Shown: piece after piece, positions 19,291 to 29,171 of the stretch
Layout of the letters: each line of letters starts with the position of its first letter
Position numbering within the stretch: position 1 is the first letter of the stretch
Assembly: GCF_016617715.1 (NCBI RefSeq)
Contig: NZ_CP067225.1
Span: 2,982,001-3,046,000, forward strand
Length of the DNA: 64,000 bases
Source of the DNA: Paracoccus sp. MC1862
Lineage (GTDB): Bacteria > Pseudomonadota > Alphaproteobacteria > Rhodobacterales > Rhodobacteraceae
Direction of reading: 5' to 3'
The notes under the pieces: model-generated
What the model was told of the DNA's origin: nothing
Database searches by the model: none
The model's input: only the letters and a program-made list of their open reading frames with translations
Translations under genes and position numbers: made by a program

Positions 19291-20355
19291 TCAACCTTTC
19301 TCTTCCGCCGTTGTCACCCGGCGGCCCGGATACATGAGCTGCGAGCCTTCGCCCACGACCAGATCCCCTGGCGAAAGGCCCGATCTCAGCACCACCCGGC
19401 CGGTGTCGAACCGTTCGATCCCCACGGGGGCGAGGGCCACGGTGCCATCCTCGGCCACGCGCCAGACGGCCGGGTCGGCGCCTGTCGAGGTCAGGGCCGT
19501 CCAGGGCACCTCGATCCCGGTCCCGGCGGGCAGGTGGACGATGCCCAGCACCGCCGCGCCCAGCAGCGTGGCGTCAAAGGGGCCCTCGATCTCGGCCCGC
19601 ACCGCCACCGACCCGCTGGCCGGATTGACCAGGGGCGCGATCTCGGTCACGCGGCCCTGCAATTCGATACCCCGCCTGTCGATGATGCTCAGCGAGACAT
19701 CGGCGCCCATCGCCATGTCCAGTTGCGGCGCGTCGGGCACCTGGAAGACGGCCTCGAGGCTGGTCAGCGCCGCCACCGTCAGGACCGGCTGGGCGGCGCC
19801 CACGACCTGCCCCGGCTCGGCCATGCGTGCGGTCACCACGGCGGCCTGAGGCGCGCGGATCATTGCGTCGAAGACCGCGCGGCGGGACTGGTTGACCATG
19901 ATGCGAGCGCTTTCCAACTGCCCCTGTGCCGCCGACAGCGCCTGTTCGGCGGCTTCAGCGGCGGCACGGGTGCCGATGCCCCGACGCAGCAGCTCGGCCG
20001 CGCGGGCCGCGGCGTGGCCTGCCTGCTGCTCGGCGGCCTCGGCAGCGGCGCGGGCGGCCAGGGCCTGAACCAGAGTCTGCCGCTGCTGCACGCCCTCGGT
20101 GCGGGCCAGCACATGGCCGCCCATCACCCGGTCGCCCGCCTGCACATGGATGTCGGTGATCCGGCCGGCCGCCGGAAAGGACAGGTCAATGCTGTGCTGC
20201 GCGGTGATCGAGCCGGTCAGCCGAAGGTCGATCGTCATCGGGCGCTCGCCGACCCGGACGATCTCGACTGCGATGGGGGCGTCGGGCGACTGTGCGGGTG
20301 CCGCCGCCGCCATGGCCATGATCGCGCAGAAGGTCAGAAGCGAACGGCCGGTCAA
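19291..20355 (-). CDS. RND periplasmic adaptor (membrane fusion protein) 1
   Basis: 354-residue second adaptor, first gene of the pump unit. It has a signal peptide (LLTFCAIMAMAAAAPAQS), a lipoyl half (ITDIHVQAGDRVMGGHVLAR), an Ala-rich coiled coil and a beta-barrel ending before a basic tail. The only in-frame start covering the signal peptide is a TTG at 20355 with GGAG 7 bp upstream. Two different adaptors for one permease may form heteromeric or alternative pump assemblies, as in some triclosan- or TriABC-like systems; that parallel is inference. Confidence 0.82.
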   Translation of the reverse strand: MTGRSLLTFCAIMAMAAAAPAQSPDAPIAVEIVRVGERPMTIDLRLTGSITAQHSIDLSFPAAGRITDIHVQAGDRVMGGHVLARTEGVQQRQTLVQALAARAAAEAAEQQAGHAAARAAELLRRGIGTRAAAEAAEQALSAAQGQLESARIMVNQSRRAVFDAMIRAPQAAVVTARMAEPGQVVGAAQPVLTVAALTSLEAVFQVPDAPQLDMAMGADVSLSIIDRRGIELQGRVTEIAPLVNPASGSVAVRAEIEGPFDATLLGAAVLGIVHLPAGTGIEVPWTALTSTGADPAVWRVAEDGTVALAPVGIERFDTGRVVLRSGLSPGDLVVGEGSQLMYPGRRVTTAEEKG

Positions 20356-20423
20356 GCGACGACTCCACGGTTCATCGGGGCGTTATGGCGCGGCGCGGTC
20401 CACTGCAAGGCCATTGCCCCGGA

Positions 20424-21611
20424 TCAGGTCACCGCGGCCCGGCGGTGGTGTTCGGGCCTGTTCCAGCGGCCTTCCCGCAGGACTGTCGCCAGCACCTCCA
20501 CCGCCCGCGCCACGTCGTCCGTGTTGTTGTAAAGCGGTGCAAAGCCGAAGCGCAGCACGTCGGGCGCGCGGAAGTCGCCGATCACCCCCTCGGTGATCAG
20601 TGCCTGCATCACGGCATGGGCCTGCGGGTGGCGGAAGCCCACCTGGCTGCCCCGCTGCGCAGGGTCACGCGGGGAATGCAGCGCGACATCGGGGCAGGCG
20701 GCCTCGATGCCGCGGATAAAGGCTTCGGTCAGCTCGATGGACCGGGCGCGCAGCGCGGCCATGTCCACGCTCTCCCATATGTCCAGGGCCGCATCCAGCG
20801 CCGCAAGCGCGATGACCGGAGGGGTTCCGACCCGCATCCGCTCGATGCCCTGTGCGGGGGCATAGGCCTGGTCGAAGGCAAAGGGCGCGGCGTGCCCCAT
20901 CCAGCCCTGCAGGCAGGGTCGGGCGGCATCCGCATGGTCCGGGTGGACCCAGATGAAGGCCGGGGCGCCGGGGCCGCCGTTCAGATACTTGTAGGTGCAG
21001 CCCACCGCGAAATCCGCGCCCGCCCCCAGCAGGTCCACGTCCACCGCCCCGGCCGAATGGGCAAGGTCCCAGACCGTCAGCGCCCCTGCCTCATGCGCGG
21101 CGGCTGTCAGCGCGGCCATGTCGTGGCGACGACCGGTGCGGTAATCGACCTCGGTCAGCATCAGCACGGCGATGTCGGGCGCGATGTGCGCGGCCACCTC
21201 TTCAGGCGCGACGACACGCAGTTCCGCGCCAACGGTTTCGGCCAGCCCCTGCGCGACGTAAAGGTCCGAGGGGAAGTTGCCGCTGTCCGACAGGATCACC
21301 CGCCGGTCCGGCCGTATCCGCAGCGCGGCGGACAGCGCCTGGAACACCTTGATCGACAGCGTGTCGCCCATGACGACCTGCCCCTCGCCCGCGCCGATCA
21401 GTCGCGCGATCCGGTCGCCGACGCGGCGCGGCTGCACATACCAGCCGGCCCGGTTCCAGCCGGTGATGAGCATCCCGGCCCACTCGTCCCGCATCATCGC
21501 CGCCGCCCGGTCGGCGGCATGGCGCGGCATCGGCCCCAGCGAGTTTCCGTCGAGATAGGTGATCCCGTCAGGCAGATGGAAGGCGGCACGCGTCTGGGCG
21601 AAGTCGGTCAT
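20424..21611 (-). CDS. kynU: kynureninase
   Basis: 395-residue PLP enzyme that cleaves L-kynurenine to anthranilate and alanine in tryptophan breakdown. Kynureninase motifs are GITYLDGNSLGPMPRHAA at the N-terminus, DEWAGMLITGWNRAGWY, AHSAGAVDVDLLGAGADFAV and the PLP-lysine stretch GCTYKYLNGGPGAPAF. ATG 21611 follows AAGGGGAACCAC; an upstream in-frame extension is not family-like. kynA and kynB are not next to it, so the pathway genes are dispersed or the enzyme feeds another route. Confidence 0.9.
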   Translation of the reverse strand: MTDFAQTRAAFHLPDGITYLDGNSLGPMPRHAADRAAAMMRDEWAGMLITGWNRAGWYVQPRRVGDRIARLIGAGEGQVVMGDTLSIKVFQALSAALRIRPDRRVILSDSGNFPSDLYVAQGLAETVGAELRVVAPEEVAAHIAPDIAVLMLTEVDYRTGRRHDMAALTAAAHEAGALTVWDLAHSAGAVDVDLLGAGADFAVGCTYKYLNGGPGAPAFIWVHPDHADAARPCLQGWMGHAAPFAFDQAYAPAQGIERMRVGTPPVIALAALDAALDIWESVDMAALRARSIELTEAFIRGIEAACPDVALHSPRDPAQRGSQVGFRHPQAHAVMQALITEGVIGDFRAPDVLRFGFAPLYNNTDDVARAVEVLATVLREGRWNRPEHHRRAAVT

Positions 21612-22222
21612 GTGGTTCCCCTTTGGTATGAGGCTAGCAGCGCAACCGGCGGCTGCAAGATGGCGCATGCCATTCATCCTTCCGGCCCGCCGCCGCGGCT
21701 TTCCTTGCCGAAAGGCTCCAGCAGCCCCATCCGGCCGGAAGACAGCCGTGGCATCGGTTCCCTGACCCGCCTGCTAAAAGCCGCCGCGATGTTCAGGGCC
21801 GCTCAAGGTTGTTTCAGACGGTCCTGAAATATCCCCGGGGGAAGAGGCCGAAGGCCTCGCAGGGGCAGACAGCCCGCGTGCGGCGGCGCAACAGGGGCCA
21901 GGCTCGCGGATGAAGCAATGGCCAACCGCCAGCTGCATCTGTGCTGTCCGGCACCTGCCATCTTCGGATCCCCTCCAACTCGTCACCTGCACTTCGGCGT
22001 TCGAGGAGGCGCGGTCGCCGGAACTTTCCAGCACCCTGCCCAAGTCCTGCGCGGCAGGCCTCGGGACTGCAAACCGTCCACGGGATTGTCTGCGGCCAGC
22101 CTTTTGCCTGCGCCGGGGCCTTCGCCGGCGGCAAGGTCCGGCGGACCTTTCCCTGATCCGGCCCGGCCCTTCGCTTGCGCTCGGGGCTTCAAACGGTCCA
22201 CCGGACCGTTTGCGGACGTCCC
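21612..22222. other. 611-bp non-coding stretch packed with palindromes
   Basis: No credible gene is seen. The stretch holds double-hairpin copy C and, at 22071-22211, a run of palindromes. The clearest is AAACGGTCCACCGGACCGTTT (22191-22211; arms of 9 bp, 3-base loop). AAGGTCCGGCGGACCTT lies at 22133-22149, and a degenerate AAACCGTCCACGGGAT copy at 22071. The copies at 22071 and 22191 share flanks (CTCGGG-CTKC before, TGCGG after). Confidence 0.6.
21820..21875 (-). repeat. double-hairpin intergenic element, copy C
   Basis: Read on the minus strand: GGGCTGTCTGCCCCT, then GAGGCCttcGGCCTC, then TTCCCCCGGGGATATTTCAG and GACCG. It matches copy B in order and in the conserved GGGCTGTCyGCCCC and GGATATTT blocks while the second hairpin has different, compensating bases. 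It lies about 350 bp downstream of glyS, in the same direction. Confidence 0.65.
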
Positions 22223-24625
22223 TCACCCCTCGATCCTGCCGAAATCGGCGATCAAGCGGCCCGCTTCGCGGATGCGGGACAACAGGTTCAGGCGGTTTCG
22301 GCGGAGGATGGGGTTGTCGGAGTTGACCTGCACCGCCTCGAAGAAGGCGTCGATGGGCGCGCGCAGGGCGGCGATGGCCGACATGGCGGCGGGGAAGTCC
22401 TCGGCCCGCATGGCGGCGGCGATCTTCGGCTCGGCGGCGTCGAGTGCTGCAAAGAGTGCGCGTTCCTCGTCGGTTTCCGCGAATTTCGGGTCCGCGCCGA
22501 AGGAGTATTCGACGCCGTCCTTCTCCTCGGCCTGCGCCAGGATGTTGGCGGCGCGCTTGAGCCCCTGCAGCAGGTTCGGGCCGTCCTCGGTTCCCAGCAT
22601 CCCGTTCAGCGCGGTGGCGCGGCGCACGACGAGCGTGAGGTCGTCCGACCCCGGCATCGCCAGCACCGCGTCGATCACGTCATGGCGGATGCCTTGGTCG
22701 CGGAGATGGACCTTGAGGCGGTCGTGGAGGAAGGCGAGGAGGTCGGCGGTAAGTGGAGCAACAAATGCCGCGAGCGAATCTTCGGCTTCTTCCGGGATTT
22801 CACCACATTCCTCTTCCGCGATATTTAGCTTTCCAAGAAAGACCTCGGCAGCAGTCCTCTCCTCGATGGACAGCGGACCGAGGACTTCAAGGATGTCTGT
22901 ATGCTTTGAGAAAAGGATGCCCTTGGTAACGGCCTCTTCAACAGCGTTCGAAATCCGGTGCCGCAGACTATCACTTACGCCGTGGAGCAGATACATGTCC
23001 TGCAGTGAGCGGGGAACGGAATGCTCAAGAGCCTCTACAAAATCCAACGGGTTGAGGGCTAAGGAAAACACAAGGTCAAGAGTTCGTCGTCCGAAAAAGG
23101 CTCGCTCATTTAGATGGGTTGAAAGCTGCGCCTTCAATCCCAACCGCAGCCCATTTCCTGTCACCAGCCGGATCACACCCAGCGCCGCCCGCCGCAGGGC
23201 AAAAGGGTCTTTGCTCCCGGTGGGCTTCTCGTCAATCGCCCAGAACCCGGCCAACGTGTCCAGCTTGTCAGCCAGTGCCACGGCCACCGACACCGGCGCG
23301 GAGGGCACCTCGTCCGACGGCCCCAGCGGCGAGTAATGGTCGCGGGCCGCATCCGCGACCGCCTGAGGCAGCCCGGCAGCCTGCGCGTAGTACCGACCCA
23401 TCGTCCCTTGCAACTCAGGGAATTCGCCCACCATCGCCGACCGCAGGTCCAGCTTTGCGACACGCGCGGCCTGTTCCGCTTGATCTGGGTCCGCACCTAT
23501 GGCGGGCGCGATCTTGCGCGCCAGATCCGCGATGTGATGTACTCGGAGGGCTTGCGAGCCCAACTTGGCGTGGAATGTTACCTTCCCCAGTCCAGTAGCC
23601 CAGGCCTGCATCCCCGTGAGGGCCTCGCGCAGGTCGTTCTCCCAGAAGAAGGCGGCGTCGGAGAGGCGGGCGGCGAGGACGCGCTGGTTGCCGGCCAGGA
23701 TCGTCGCGCCGTGATCGGGTGTCTCGATATTGGCGACGGTGACATAGCCCTCGATCCGGCCCGTCTTCGGGTTGCGGGCCGAGAGGAACTTCTGGTGCGC
23801 CTTCATCGAGGTCTGCAGCACCTCGGGCGGCAGGTCGAGGAAGCGCGCCTCGATCACCCCCATCAGCGGCACCGGCCATTCGACCAGCCCGGCGAGTTCC
23901 GTCATCAGGCCCTCGTCGGGCACGATCTCCCACCCCCGCGCAAAGGCGAGGTTCGCGGCCTCCTGCCGGATCGCGGATTCGCGCTCGGCGGGGTCGAGCA
24001 TCACCTTTGCCCGGCGCAGCTTGGCGGCGTAGTCGTCAAAGCCCGTCACGCGGAAGGCGTCGGGCGCCATGAAGCGGTGGCCGTGCGTCGTGTCGCCCGC
24101 GGCGATGCCGTCCACTGTCAGCGGCACGACCTGCGCCCCCGCCTCGTCGGACAGGATCGCGATGATGGAATGCAGCGGGCGAACCCAGCGCAGACTGCCG
24201 GAGCCCCAGCGCATCGACTTGGGCCAGGGGAAGTCGCGGATGGTCGCCTCCAGCACCTCGGCCACAATCTCGGCGGCCTTGCGGCCCGGCTTCTCGATGA
24301 CGGCGAAATAAACCTCGCCCTTCTTCTCGGGGCGGCGTTCAAGCTGGTCCAGCGTCAGGCCGGTCGAGCGCAGGAAGCCCTCGATGGCCTTTTCGGGCGC
24401 GTCCGTCCTCGGTCCCTTGCGTTCCTCGCGCACGGGCCTCGATTCCGGCGTCAGCCCCTCTACCGCAAGCGCCAGCCGCCGCGGCGTGGAAAAGGCGCCG
24501 GCAGAGGCATAGGTCAGGCCCGCTTCCACCAGCCCGTCGGTGATCAGGCGTTTGAGGTCCTCGCCTGCGCGGGGCTGCATCCGGGCGGGGATTTCCTCGG
24601 AGAACAGCTCGATCAGCAGGTCCAT
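22223..24625 (-). CDS. glyS: glycyl-tRNA synthetase beta subunit with internal insertion
   Basis: 800-residue beta subunit of the alpha2-beta2 GlyRS. Start [20 protein letters not shown] is the family N-terminus. FSTPRRLALAVEGL, KSMRWGSGSLRWVRPLHSII and DPFALRRAALGVIRLV are family landmarks. The E. coli protein is about 690 residues; the extra ~110 lie at about residues 490-625 (about 22750-23160), where the DNA is clearly less GC-rich and codon use differs. The normal C-terminal region then resumes with DLLAFLHDRLKVHLRDQGIR. The frame is intact, so the protein is probably active. It starts one base into the upstream gene's stop. Confidence 0.9.
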   Translation of the reverse strand: MDLLIELFSEEIPARMQPRAGEDLKRLITDGLVEAGLTYASAGAFSTPRRLALAVEGLTPESRPVREERKGPRTDAPEKAIEGFLRSTGLTLDQLERRPEKKGEVYFAVIEKPGRKAAEIVAEVLEATIRDFPWPKSMRWGSGSLRWVRPLHSIIAILSDEAGAQVVPLTVDGIAAGDTTHGHRFMAPDAFRVTGFDDYAAKLRRAKVMLDPAERESAIRQEAANLAFARGWEIVPDEGLMTELAGLVEWPVPLMGVIEARFLDLPPEVLQTSMKAHQKFLSARNPKTGRIEGYVTVANIETPDHGATILAGNQRVLAARLSDAAFFWENDLREALTGMQAWATGLGKVTFHAKLGSQALRVHHIADLARKIAPAIGADPDQAEQAARVAKLDLRSAMVGEFPELQGTMGRYYAQAAGLPQAVADAARDHYSPLGPSDEVPSAPVSVAVALADKLDTLAGFWAIDEKPTGSKDPFALRRAALGVIRLVTGNGLRLGLKAQLSTHLNERAFFGRRTLDLVFSLALNPLDFVEALEHSVPRSLQDMYLLHGVSDSLRHRISNAVEEAVTKGILFSKHTDILEVLGPLSIEERTAAEVFLGKLNIAEEECGEIPEEAEDSLAAFVAPLTADLLAFLHDRLKVHLRDQGIRHDVIDAVLAMPGSDDLTLVVRRATALNGMLGTEDGPNLLQGLKRAANILAQAEEKDGVEYSFGADPKFAETDEERALFAALDAAEPKIAAAMRAEDFPAAMSAIAALRAPIDAFFEAVQVNSDNPILRRNRLNLLSRIREAGRLIADFGRIEG

Positions 24626-25107
24626 CAGTCCATCACTCCGCGTGCGGGGGTCTTGTCGTTCAACTGGTGCCAGCCGAAAGCTCGGCCGTCGGGATAGACG
24701 GCGATCACGCGGTCCACGTCGGGGTGAACCTCGGACTGGCCCAGGATGGCGCGGGCATTCCCGGCCTCGAGGTCGGCGGTCAGGGCACGCGCGGAATAGC
24801 ACTGGAACCAGCCCGGCCCGTTCAGGGGCGTGGCCTGCGGGAAGGGGGTGGCGTCCGCGACCTCGGCCGGGTCCAGCGTGAAGCAGGACCGCCAACGGAT
24901 GGGCGAGGAGTCCGCGTCGATGGCCCGGAAGCCCCCGACCGCAACCGGCCGGGTCGAGCCGTCGAGCAGCGTCACCATCATCTCGGATGCGCCGGTGATC
25001 TCGTCCACGTCCTCGTAGAAACCGTAGACCTGCAGGTAATACATGGCGAGGCCCGCCAGTAGCGCGGTCAGCACCAGCATCGAGGCCATGATCTTGCCGG
25101 TGGTCAC
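24625..25107 (-). CDS. DUF6446-like membrane-anchored protein between glyQ and glyS
   Basis: 160-residue protein with a single N-terminal membrane anchor ([20 protein letters not shown]) and a soluble domain facing the periplasm. It contains paired Cys in WRSCFTL and FQCYSARAL that could form a disulfide. A gene of this type between glyQ and glyS is, as far as I recall, common in Rhodobacterales (DUF6446). Function unknown. It is tied to both neighbours: GTGA overlap with glyQ and a one-base overlap with glyS, so all three are probably co-transcribed. Confidence 0.7.
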   Translation of the reverse strand: MTTGKIMASMLVLTALLAGLAMYYLQVYGFYEDVDEITGASEMMVTLLDGSTRPVAVGGFRAIDADSSPIRWRSCFTLDPAEVADATPFPQATPLNGPGWFQCYSARALTADLEAGNARAILGQSEVHPDVDRVIAVYPDGRAFGWHQLNDKTPARGVMD

Positions 25108-26051
25108 GCCTCGGCCCCCGCGTTCGCCCCGGTCGCAGCCTCGGTCGTGACGAACAGGTCGGCGCAGGCCTTCGCCAGCGCCCGGACCCGGCCGATATAG
25201 GCTTGCCGTTCGGTGACCGAGATCACCCCGCGGGCGTCCAGCAGGTTGAAGATGTGGCTGGCCTTGATCGCCTGGTCATAGGCAGGATGCGCCATCGGGA
25301 TATGCCGCCCCGCGCTGTCCTCGGGCGGCGCATCGAGGATGCGGGCGCATTCCGCCTCGGCGTCCTTGAAATGTTGCAGCAGCATGGCGGTGTCGGCCAC
25401 CTCGAAGTTCCAGCGGGAATATTCGCGCTCGGTCTGGCGGAAGACGTCGCCATAGGTCAGCGGGATCGGCGCGTCGGGGGCGTTGAAAGGCATGTCCATG
25501 ACGTGTTCCACGCCCAGCACATACATCGCCAGCCGTTCCAGCCCATAGGTCAGCTCGCCCGACACCGGGCGGCAGTCATGCCCGCCGACCTGCTGGAAAT
25601 AGGTGAACTGGCTGACTTCCATGCCGTCGCACCATACCTCCCACCCAAGGCCCCAAGCGCCGAGCGTCGGGGATTCCCAGTCGTCCTCGACGAAGCGGAC
25701 GTCATGGACCAGCGGGTCCAGCCCGATCGCCTTGAGCGAACCCAGGTAAAGCTCCTGCAGGTTCGGAGGCGAGGGTTTGATGATGACCTGATACTGGTAG
25801 TAATGCTGCAGCCGGTTCGGGTTCTCGCCATAGCGACCGTCCGTGGGGCGGCGCGAGGGCTGGACATAGGCAGCGGCCCATGGGCGCGTCCCTAAAGATC
25901 GCAGCGTCGTCGCCGGGTGGAAGGTGCCCGCGCCCACTTCCATGTCATAGGGCTGCAGGATCGCGCAGCCTGTGGCCGCCCAATAGTCCTGCAGCCGCAG
26001 GATCACGTCCTGGAAACAGCGCGGCCGGTCGGTCTGTTCGGGGCTGGTCAT
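25104..26051 (-). CDS. glyQ: glycyl-tRNA synthetase alpha subunit
   Basis: 315-residue catalytic alpha subunit of tetrameric GlyRS, which charges tRNA-Gly. Family motifs are [60 protein letters not shown] and the class II motif 3 region [21 protein letters not shown] 26051 follows AAAGGA and is favoured over an in-frame ATG at 26069. The matching tRNA-Gly gene lies 3 kb away at 29098. Confidence 0.94.
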   Translation of the reverse strand: MTSPEQTDRPRCFQDVILRLQDYWAATGCAILQPYDMEVGAGTFHPATTLRSLGTRPWAAAYVQPSRRPTDGRYGENPNRLQHYYQYQVIIKPSPPNLQELYLGSLKAIGLDPLVHDVRFVEDDWESPTLGAWGLGWEVWCDGMEVSQFTYFQQVGGHDCRPVSGELTYGLERLAMYVLGVEHVMDMPFNAPDAPIPLTYGDVFRQTEREYSRWNFEVADTAMLLQHFKDAEAECARILDAPPEDSAGRHIPMAHPAYDQAIKASHIFNLLDARGVISVTERQAYIGRVRALAKACADLFVTTEAATGANAGAEA

Positions 26052-26147
26052 CCCGGCGTCCTTTCGCATAACTGACGCGAATGCAGGCCGCTCATAGGGT
26101 GCGGTCCGGGCCGGGTCAATCGGCCCACGGGGGCAAGGGGGTTGCCG

Positions 26148-27563
26148 ATGCGGGGCTTGGGCTTTCTGATCGTCGCGATGCTGCCGGGGGCGGCGCTGGC
26201 CGAACCGGTGGTGCTGCGGATCGAGGCACAGCGCAGCGCGGCAGTCGCTCCGGTGGCCGAGGGCTGGGCCGGGCGCTTCCCCGACGTGATGACTTTCCCG
26301 CTGCCGGGCGGCTGGACCGGCATCGGTCTTGGCCCCATGGAGCGGGAGGCGGCCGAGGCGGAGCTTGCGCGCCTGCGCGCCTCGGGCGAGATCCCGGGAG
26401 ACAGCTTCATCGTGCCGGTGCCCGAGGGCGCGCAGCCCGTGCAGGCCACAGCCGCGCCGCCGGAAGCGGAGGGCCCCTCGGCGGCCGGACCGGCCCCGGG
26501 TTCCTCGACTTTCGTGCCCTCTGGTGCCGAGGGGGACGAACCTGCCACCCCTGCCGATACTGGACCCGAAGCCGACGAACAGGCAGATGCGCCGGAGACG
26601 GCGGCGGTGGAGCCAGCCCCCGCGCCACCCGCCGGCGACTACCTGCGCCTGCAGCGGTTCGACACCCGCGAGGCGGCGGATGCGGCGCTTGCGTCATGGC
26701 GCGAGGACTTCCCCGAGGCCGGGCTGTTCCAGCAGCCCGACGGTGGCCTCGCCATCGCCCTCGGCCCGATGCCTGCCGAGGTGGCCGAGGCCTGGCTGGG
26801 CGCCTTCCGCACCGCCCAGCGCGTCGGCCGCTTCGCCGCCGTCCTGCCGCCCGCCGACCTGGGCCAGCCGCTGGAGCCGGCGGAAGAGATCGACCTGCCC
26901 GCCCCCGGCCCCGCCGCCGAGATGCCGCCGCTTGAGGACATCCAGCGCGCCCTGCGCTGGGCGGGGCATTACGACGGCGAGATCGACGGCAAGGACGGCC
27001 CCCAGACCCGCGCCGCCATCGCGGCCGAGGTGCTGGCGCTGCGGGCCTCGCCGGACCCTGCCGCCACGATGCAGGCGCTGATCGCGCAGCGCGAGGACTG
27101 GCGCGAGGACATGAACCTGACCCGGCTGGACGACCCGCAGTCCGGGCTGTCGCTGGTCGCGCCGATGGATCGGCTGCAATTCGACCGCAACGAGCAGGGG
27201 CTGTCGATCTATGGTCCCAGGGACGGCTCGGGCGCGGCGCTGATCCTTTACGGCGCGCCGGGCGGCCAGCAGGAGATGCTGGATTTCACCGGCCTTGTCA
27301 CCGCGCTGGGCTGGGTGCCCTCGCCCGAGCGGCAGGTGGCGCGGGGCCGCGCCACGCTGGTCGGCCGCAACGACACCCATATCGGCCAGGCCGAGGCGCG
27401 GGTCGCGGACGGCCGGGTGCAGGGCATGGTGCTGATCTGGCCGGTGATGGACGCCGCGGACCAGCCCCGCGTCGCCGCCGAGATCCTCGACAGCATCCGG
27501 GTTACGCCGGCGGCGGAACCCGTGCCCGAGGACGCCCCCCTGTCCCCGGACGATCCCGCCTGA
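26148..27563 (+). CDS. secreted peptidoglycan-binding protein with SPOR-like repeats
   Basis: 471-residue exported protein. A signal peptide ([18 protein letters not shown]) is followed by a first SPOR-like repeat (to about residue 90), a Pro/Ala/Glu linker, a second SPOR-like repeat ([20 protein letters not shown]...), a PG_binding_1-like helix bundle ([20 protein letters not shown]) and a C-terminal domain without recognised relatives. It probably binds peptidoglycan at the cell envelope; no catalytic residues are evident. ATG 26148 follows a G-rich site. It ends directly against the convergent trkH. Confidence 0.7.
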   Translation: MRGLGFLIVAMLPGAALAEPVVLRIEAQRSAAVAPVAEGWAGRFPDVMTFPLPGGWTGIGLGPMEREAAEAELARLRASGEIPGDSFIVPVPEGAQPVQATAAPPEAEGPSAAGPAPGSSTFVPSGAEGDEPATPADTGPEADEQADAPETAAVEPAPAPPAGDYLRLQRFDTREAADAALASWREDFPEAGLFQQPDGGLAIALGPMPAEVAEAWLGAFRTAQRVGRFAAVLPPADLGQPLEPAEEIDLPAPGPAAEMPPLEDIQRALRWAGHYDGEIDGKDGPQTRAAIAAEVLALRASPDPAATMQALIAQREDWREDMNLTRLDDPQSGLSLVAPMDRLQFDRNEQGLSIYGPRDGSGAALILYGAPGGQQEMLDFTGLVTALGWVPSPERQVARGRATLVGRNDTHIGQAEARVADGRVQGMVLIWPVMDAADQPRVAAEILDSIRVTPAAEPVPEDAPLSPDDPA

Positions 27564-29012
27564 TCACTGCCGCCAGAAGCGCGGCATCAGCACCACGAAG
27601 ACGGTAATCAGTTCCAGCCGCCCGAGATACATGCCGCCGATCATCAGCCACTTGGCCGTGCCGGGAAAGCTCGTCACGCCGCCGTTCGCGGTGACCTCGG
27701 GTCCCCAGATCGGCCCGACATTGGCGATGGCGGTCCAGGCGGCGGTCAGTGCCGTGCGCGCGTGCAGCCCGCTCAGCGCCAAGGCCACGATCAGCACCCC
27801 GAAGCTCAGCACGAACATGGTGAAGAAGGCCATGACCGAGTTCACCACCTCGGCGTCCAGCCTGCGCCCCTGCAACCTGAGCGGCCGCACACGATGGGGC
27901 GAGTGCATCTGCACCAATTGCCCGCGCAGCGCCTCGAACAGCACCTGATAGCGGAAGACCTTGATCGAGCAGACCGTCGAGCCGGTGCAGCCCCCGACCA
28001 GTCCCATGAGGATCAGCAGCACAAAGGGCAGGTGCCCCCACTGCGTCACGTCCGTTGAGGCAAAGCCGGTGCCCGAGATGACGGTGACGACGTTGAAGAT
28101 CACCTCGCGCATAAGGTCATGGGACAGGGCGACCTCGCGCCAGATTGCCTCGTAGACCACGATCAGCGCGCAGACGGTGGCGATGATACCCAGATAGGCT
28201 CGGATCTGGCTGTCGCGCCAGATCGGCCGGGGGTCGCCATGCGCCAGTTGCAGCATCCGCACGAAGGGGATCGAGGCGAGGATGGTGAAGAATGACGCCG
28301 CATACTGGATCGGGCCGATGAAAGGGCCGAAGCTCGCGTCATAGCGGCCGAAGCCGCCGGTGGAACAGGTCGTCAGCGCGTGCATCACCGCGTCGAAGCC
28401 GTTCATGCCCAGCGCCGCATAGGTCAGGGCGCAGGCGATGGTGATGCCGAGGTAAAGTTCTGCCATCTCGGCCGCGATCTGGCCCGCCCGCGGCATGACC
28501 TTGCCCATGGTGTCAAAGCCTTCGGACTTGAAGAACTGCATCCCCCCGACGCGCATGACCGGCAGGAAGACCATGGCGACGACGACGATGCCCAGGCCCC
28601 CCGACCATTGCAGGATGCCGCGCCACAGATGCGTGCCCAGGGGCAGGCCGTCGAGGTCCCGGAACGCCGTGGCGCCGGTGGTGGTCATGCCCGACATCGA
28701 TTCGAACATCGCGTCGGTCCAGCCCGCCCCCGGCGCGCCCAGCATGAAGGGGATCGCCCCCAGAACCGGCAGCACCAGCCAAAGCCCCGAGGTCAGCAGA
28801 AACGCCTGCTCGATCTGGAACCGCCCGCCGTCGCTGCGGGTGGCGAGCATGGTCATGCTGCCCAGCAGGATCGTCCCGCAGCCGGTGGCGAGGAAGGCCA
28901 GCCAGTTGGGATCGCCCGCCGTCCAGTCGATCGCCGCCGGCAGCAGCATCAGCCCGCCCATGGCAACGGAAAGCATGGCAATCGCGTGGACCACGGGGCG
29001 GATGTCGATCAT
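27564..29012 (-). CDS. trkH: Trk-type potassium uptake channel TrkH
   Basis: 482-residue membrane protein with four K+-channel-like pore repeats. The selectivity strands are visible as SMSGMTTTGATAF, TTCSTGGFG, VISGTGFAS and AWTAIANVGP. Potassium entry through TrkH depends on the cytosolic NAD/ATP-binding TrkA ring, which is not encoded nearby. GVVGGCTGSTV-like region LVGGCTGSTVCSIKVFRYQV is family-typical. The start is an ATG at 29012. Confidence 0.9.
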   Translation of the reverse strand: MIDIRPVVHAIAMLSVAMGGLMLLPAAIDWTAGDPNWLAFLATGCGTILLGSMTMLATRSDGGRFQIEQAFLLTSGLWLVLPVLGAIPFMLGAPGAGWTDAMFESMSGMTTTGATAFRDLDGLPLGTHLWRGILQWSGGLGIVVVAMVFLPVMRVGGMQFFKSEGFDTMGKVMPRAGQIAAEMAELYLGITIACALTYAALGMNGFDAVMHALTTCSTGGFGRYDASFGPFIGPIQYAASFFTILASIPFVRMLQLAHGDPRPIWRDSQIRAYLGIIATVCALIVVYEAIWREVALSHDLMREVIFNVVTVISGTGFASTDVTQWGHLPFVLLILMGLVGGCTGSTVCSIKVFRYQVLFEALRGQLVQMHSPHRVRPLRLQGRRLDAEVVNSVMAFFTMFVLSFGVLIVALALSGLHARTALTAAWTAIANVGPIWGPEVTANGGVTSFPGTAKWLMIGGMYLGRLELITVFVVLMPRFWRQ

Positions 29013-29097
29013 TGCGCCTGAGTGCCCCCGGCATCCGCGCCGGTCAAGCGCAGCCCGCTTGCACGGGCGGGCGCGCTTGGGTAAAGCTGCCGCCCAT

Positions 29098-29171
29098 GCG
29101 GGTGTAGCTCAATGGTAGAGCAGCAGCCTTCCAAGCTGAATACGTGGGTTCGATTCCCATCACCCGCTCCA
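29098..29171 (+). tRNA. tRNA-Gly (anticodon UCC)
   Basis: Complete cloverleaf of 74 nt. The acceptor GCGGGTG pairs with CACCCGC. The D arm is GCTC...GAGC, the anticodon loop CTTCCAA carries TCC, the T arm includes GGTTCGATTCC, and the 3' TCCA end is encoded. It reads GGA/GGG glycine codons. GC content drops sharply right after its 3' end, so it marks the left edge of the accessory stretch. Confidence 0.96.

Noticed and set aside
29151..29171. A direct-repeat att site copied from the tRNA-Gly 3' end
   Set aside because: I looked for a second copy of the tRNA 3' segment through 50 kb and saw none, and no integrase gene is present.
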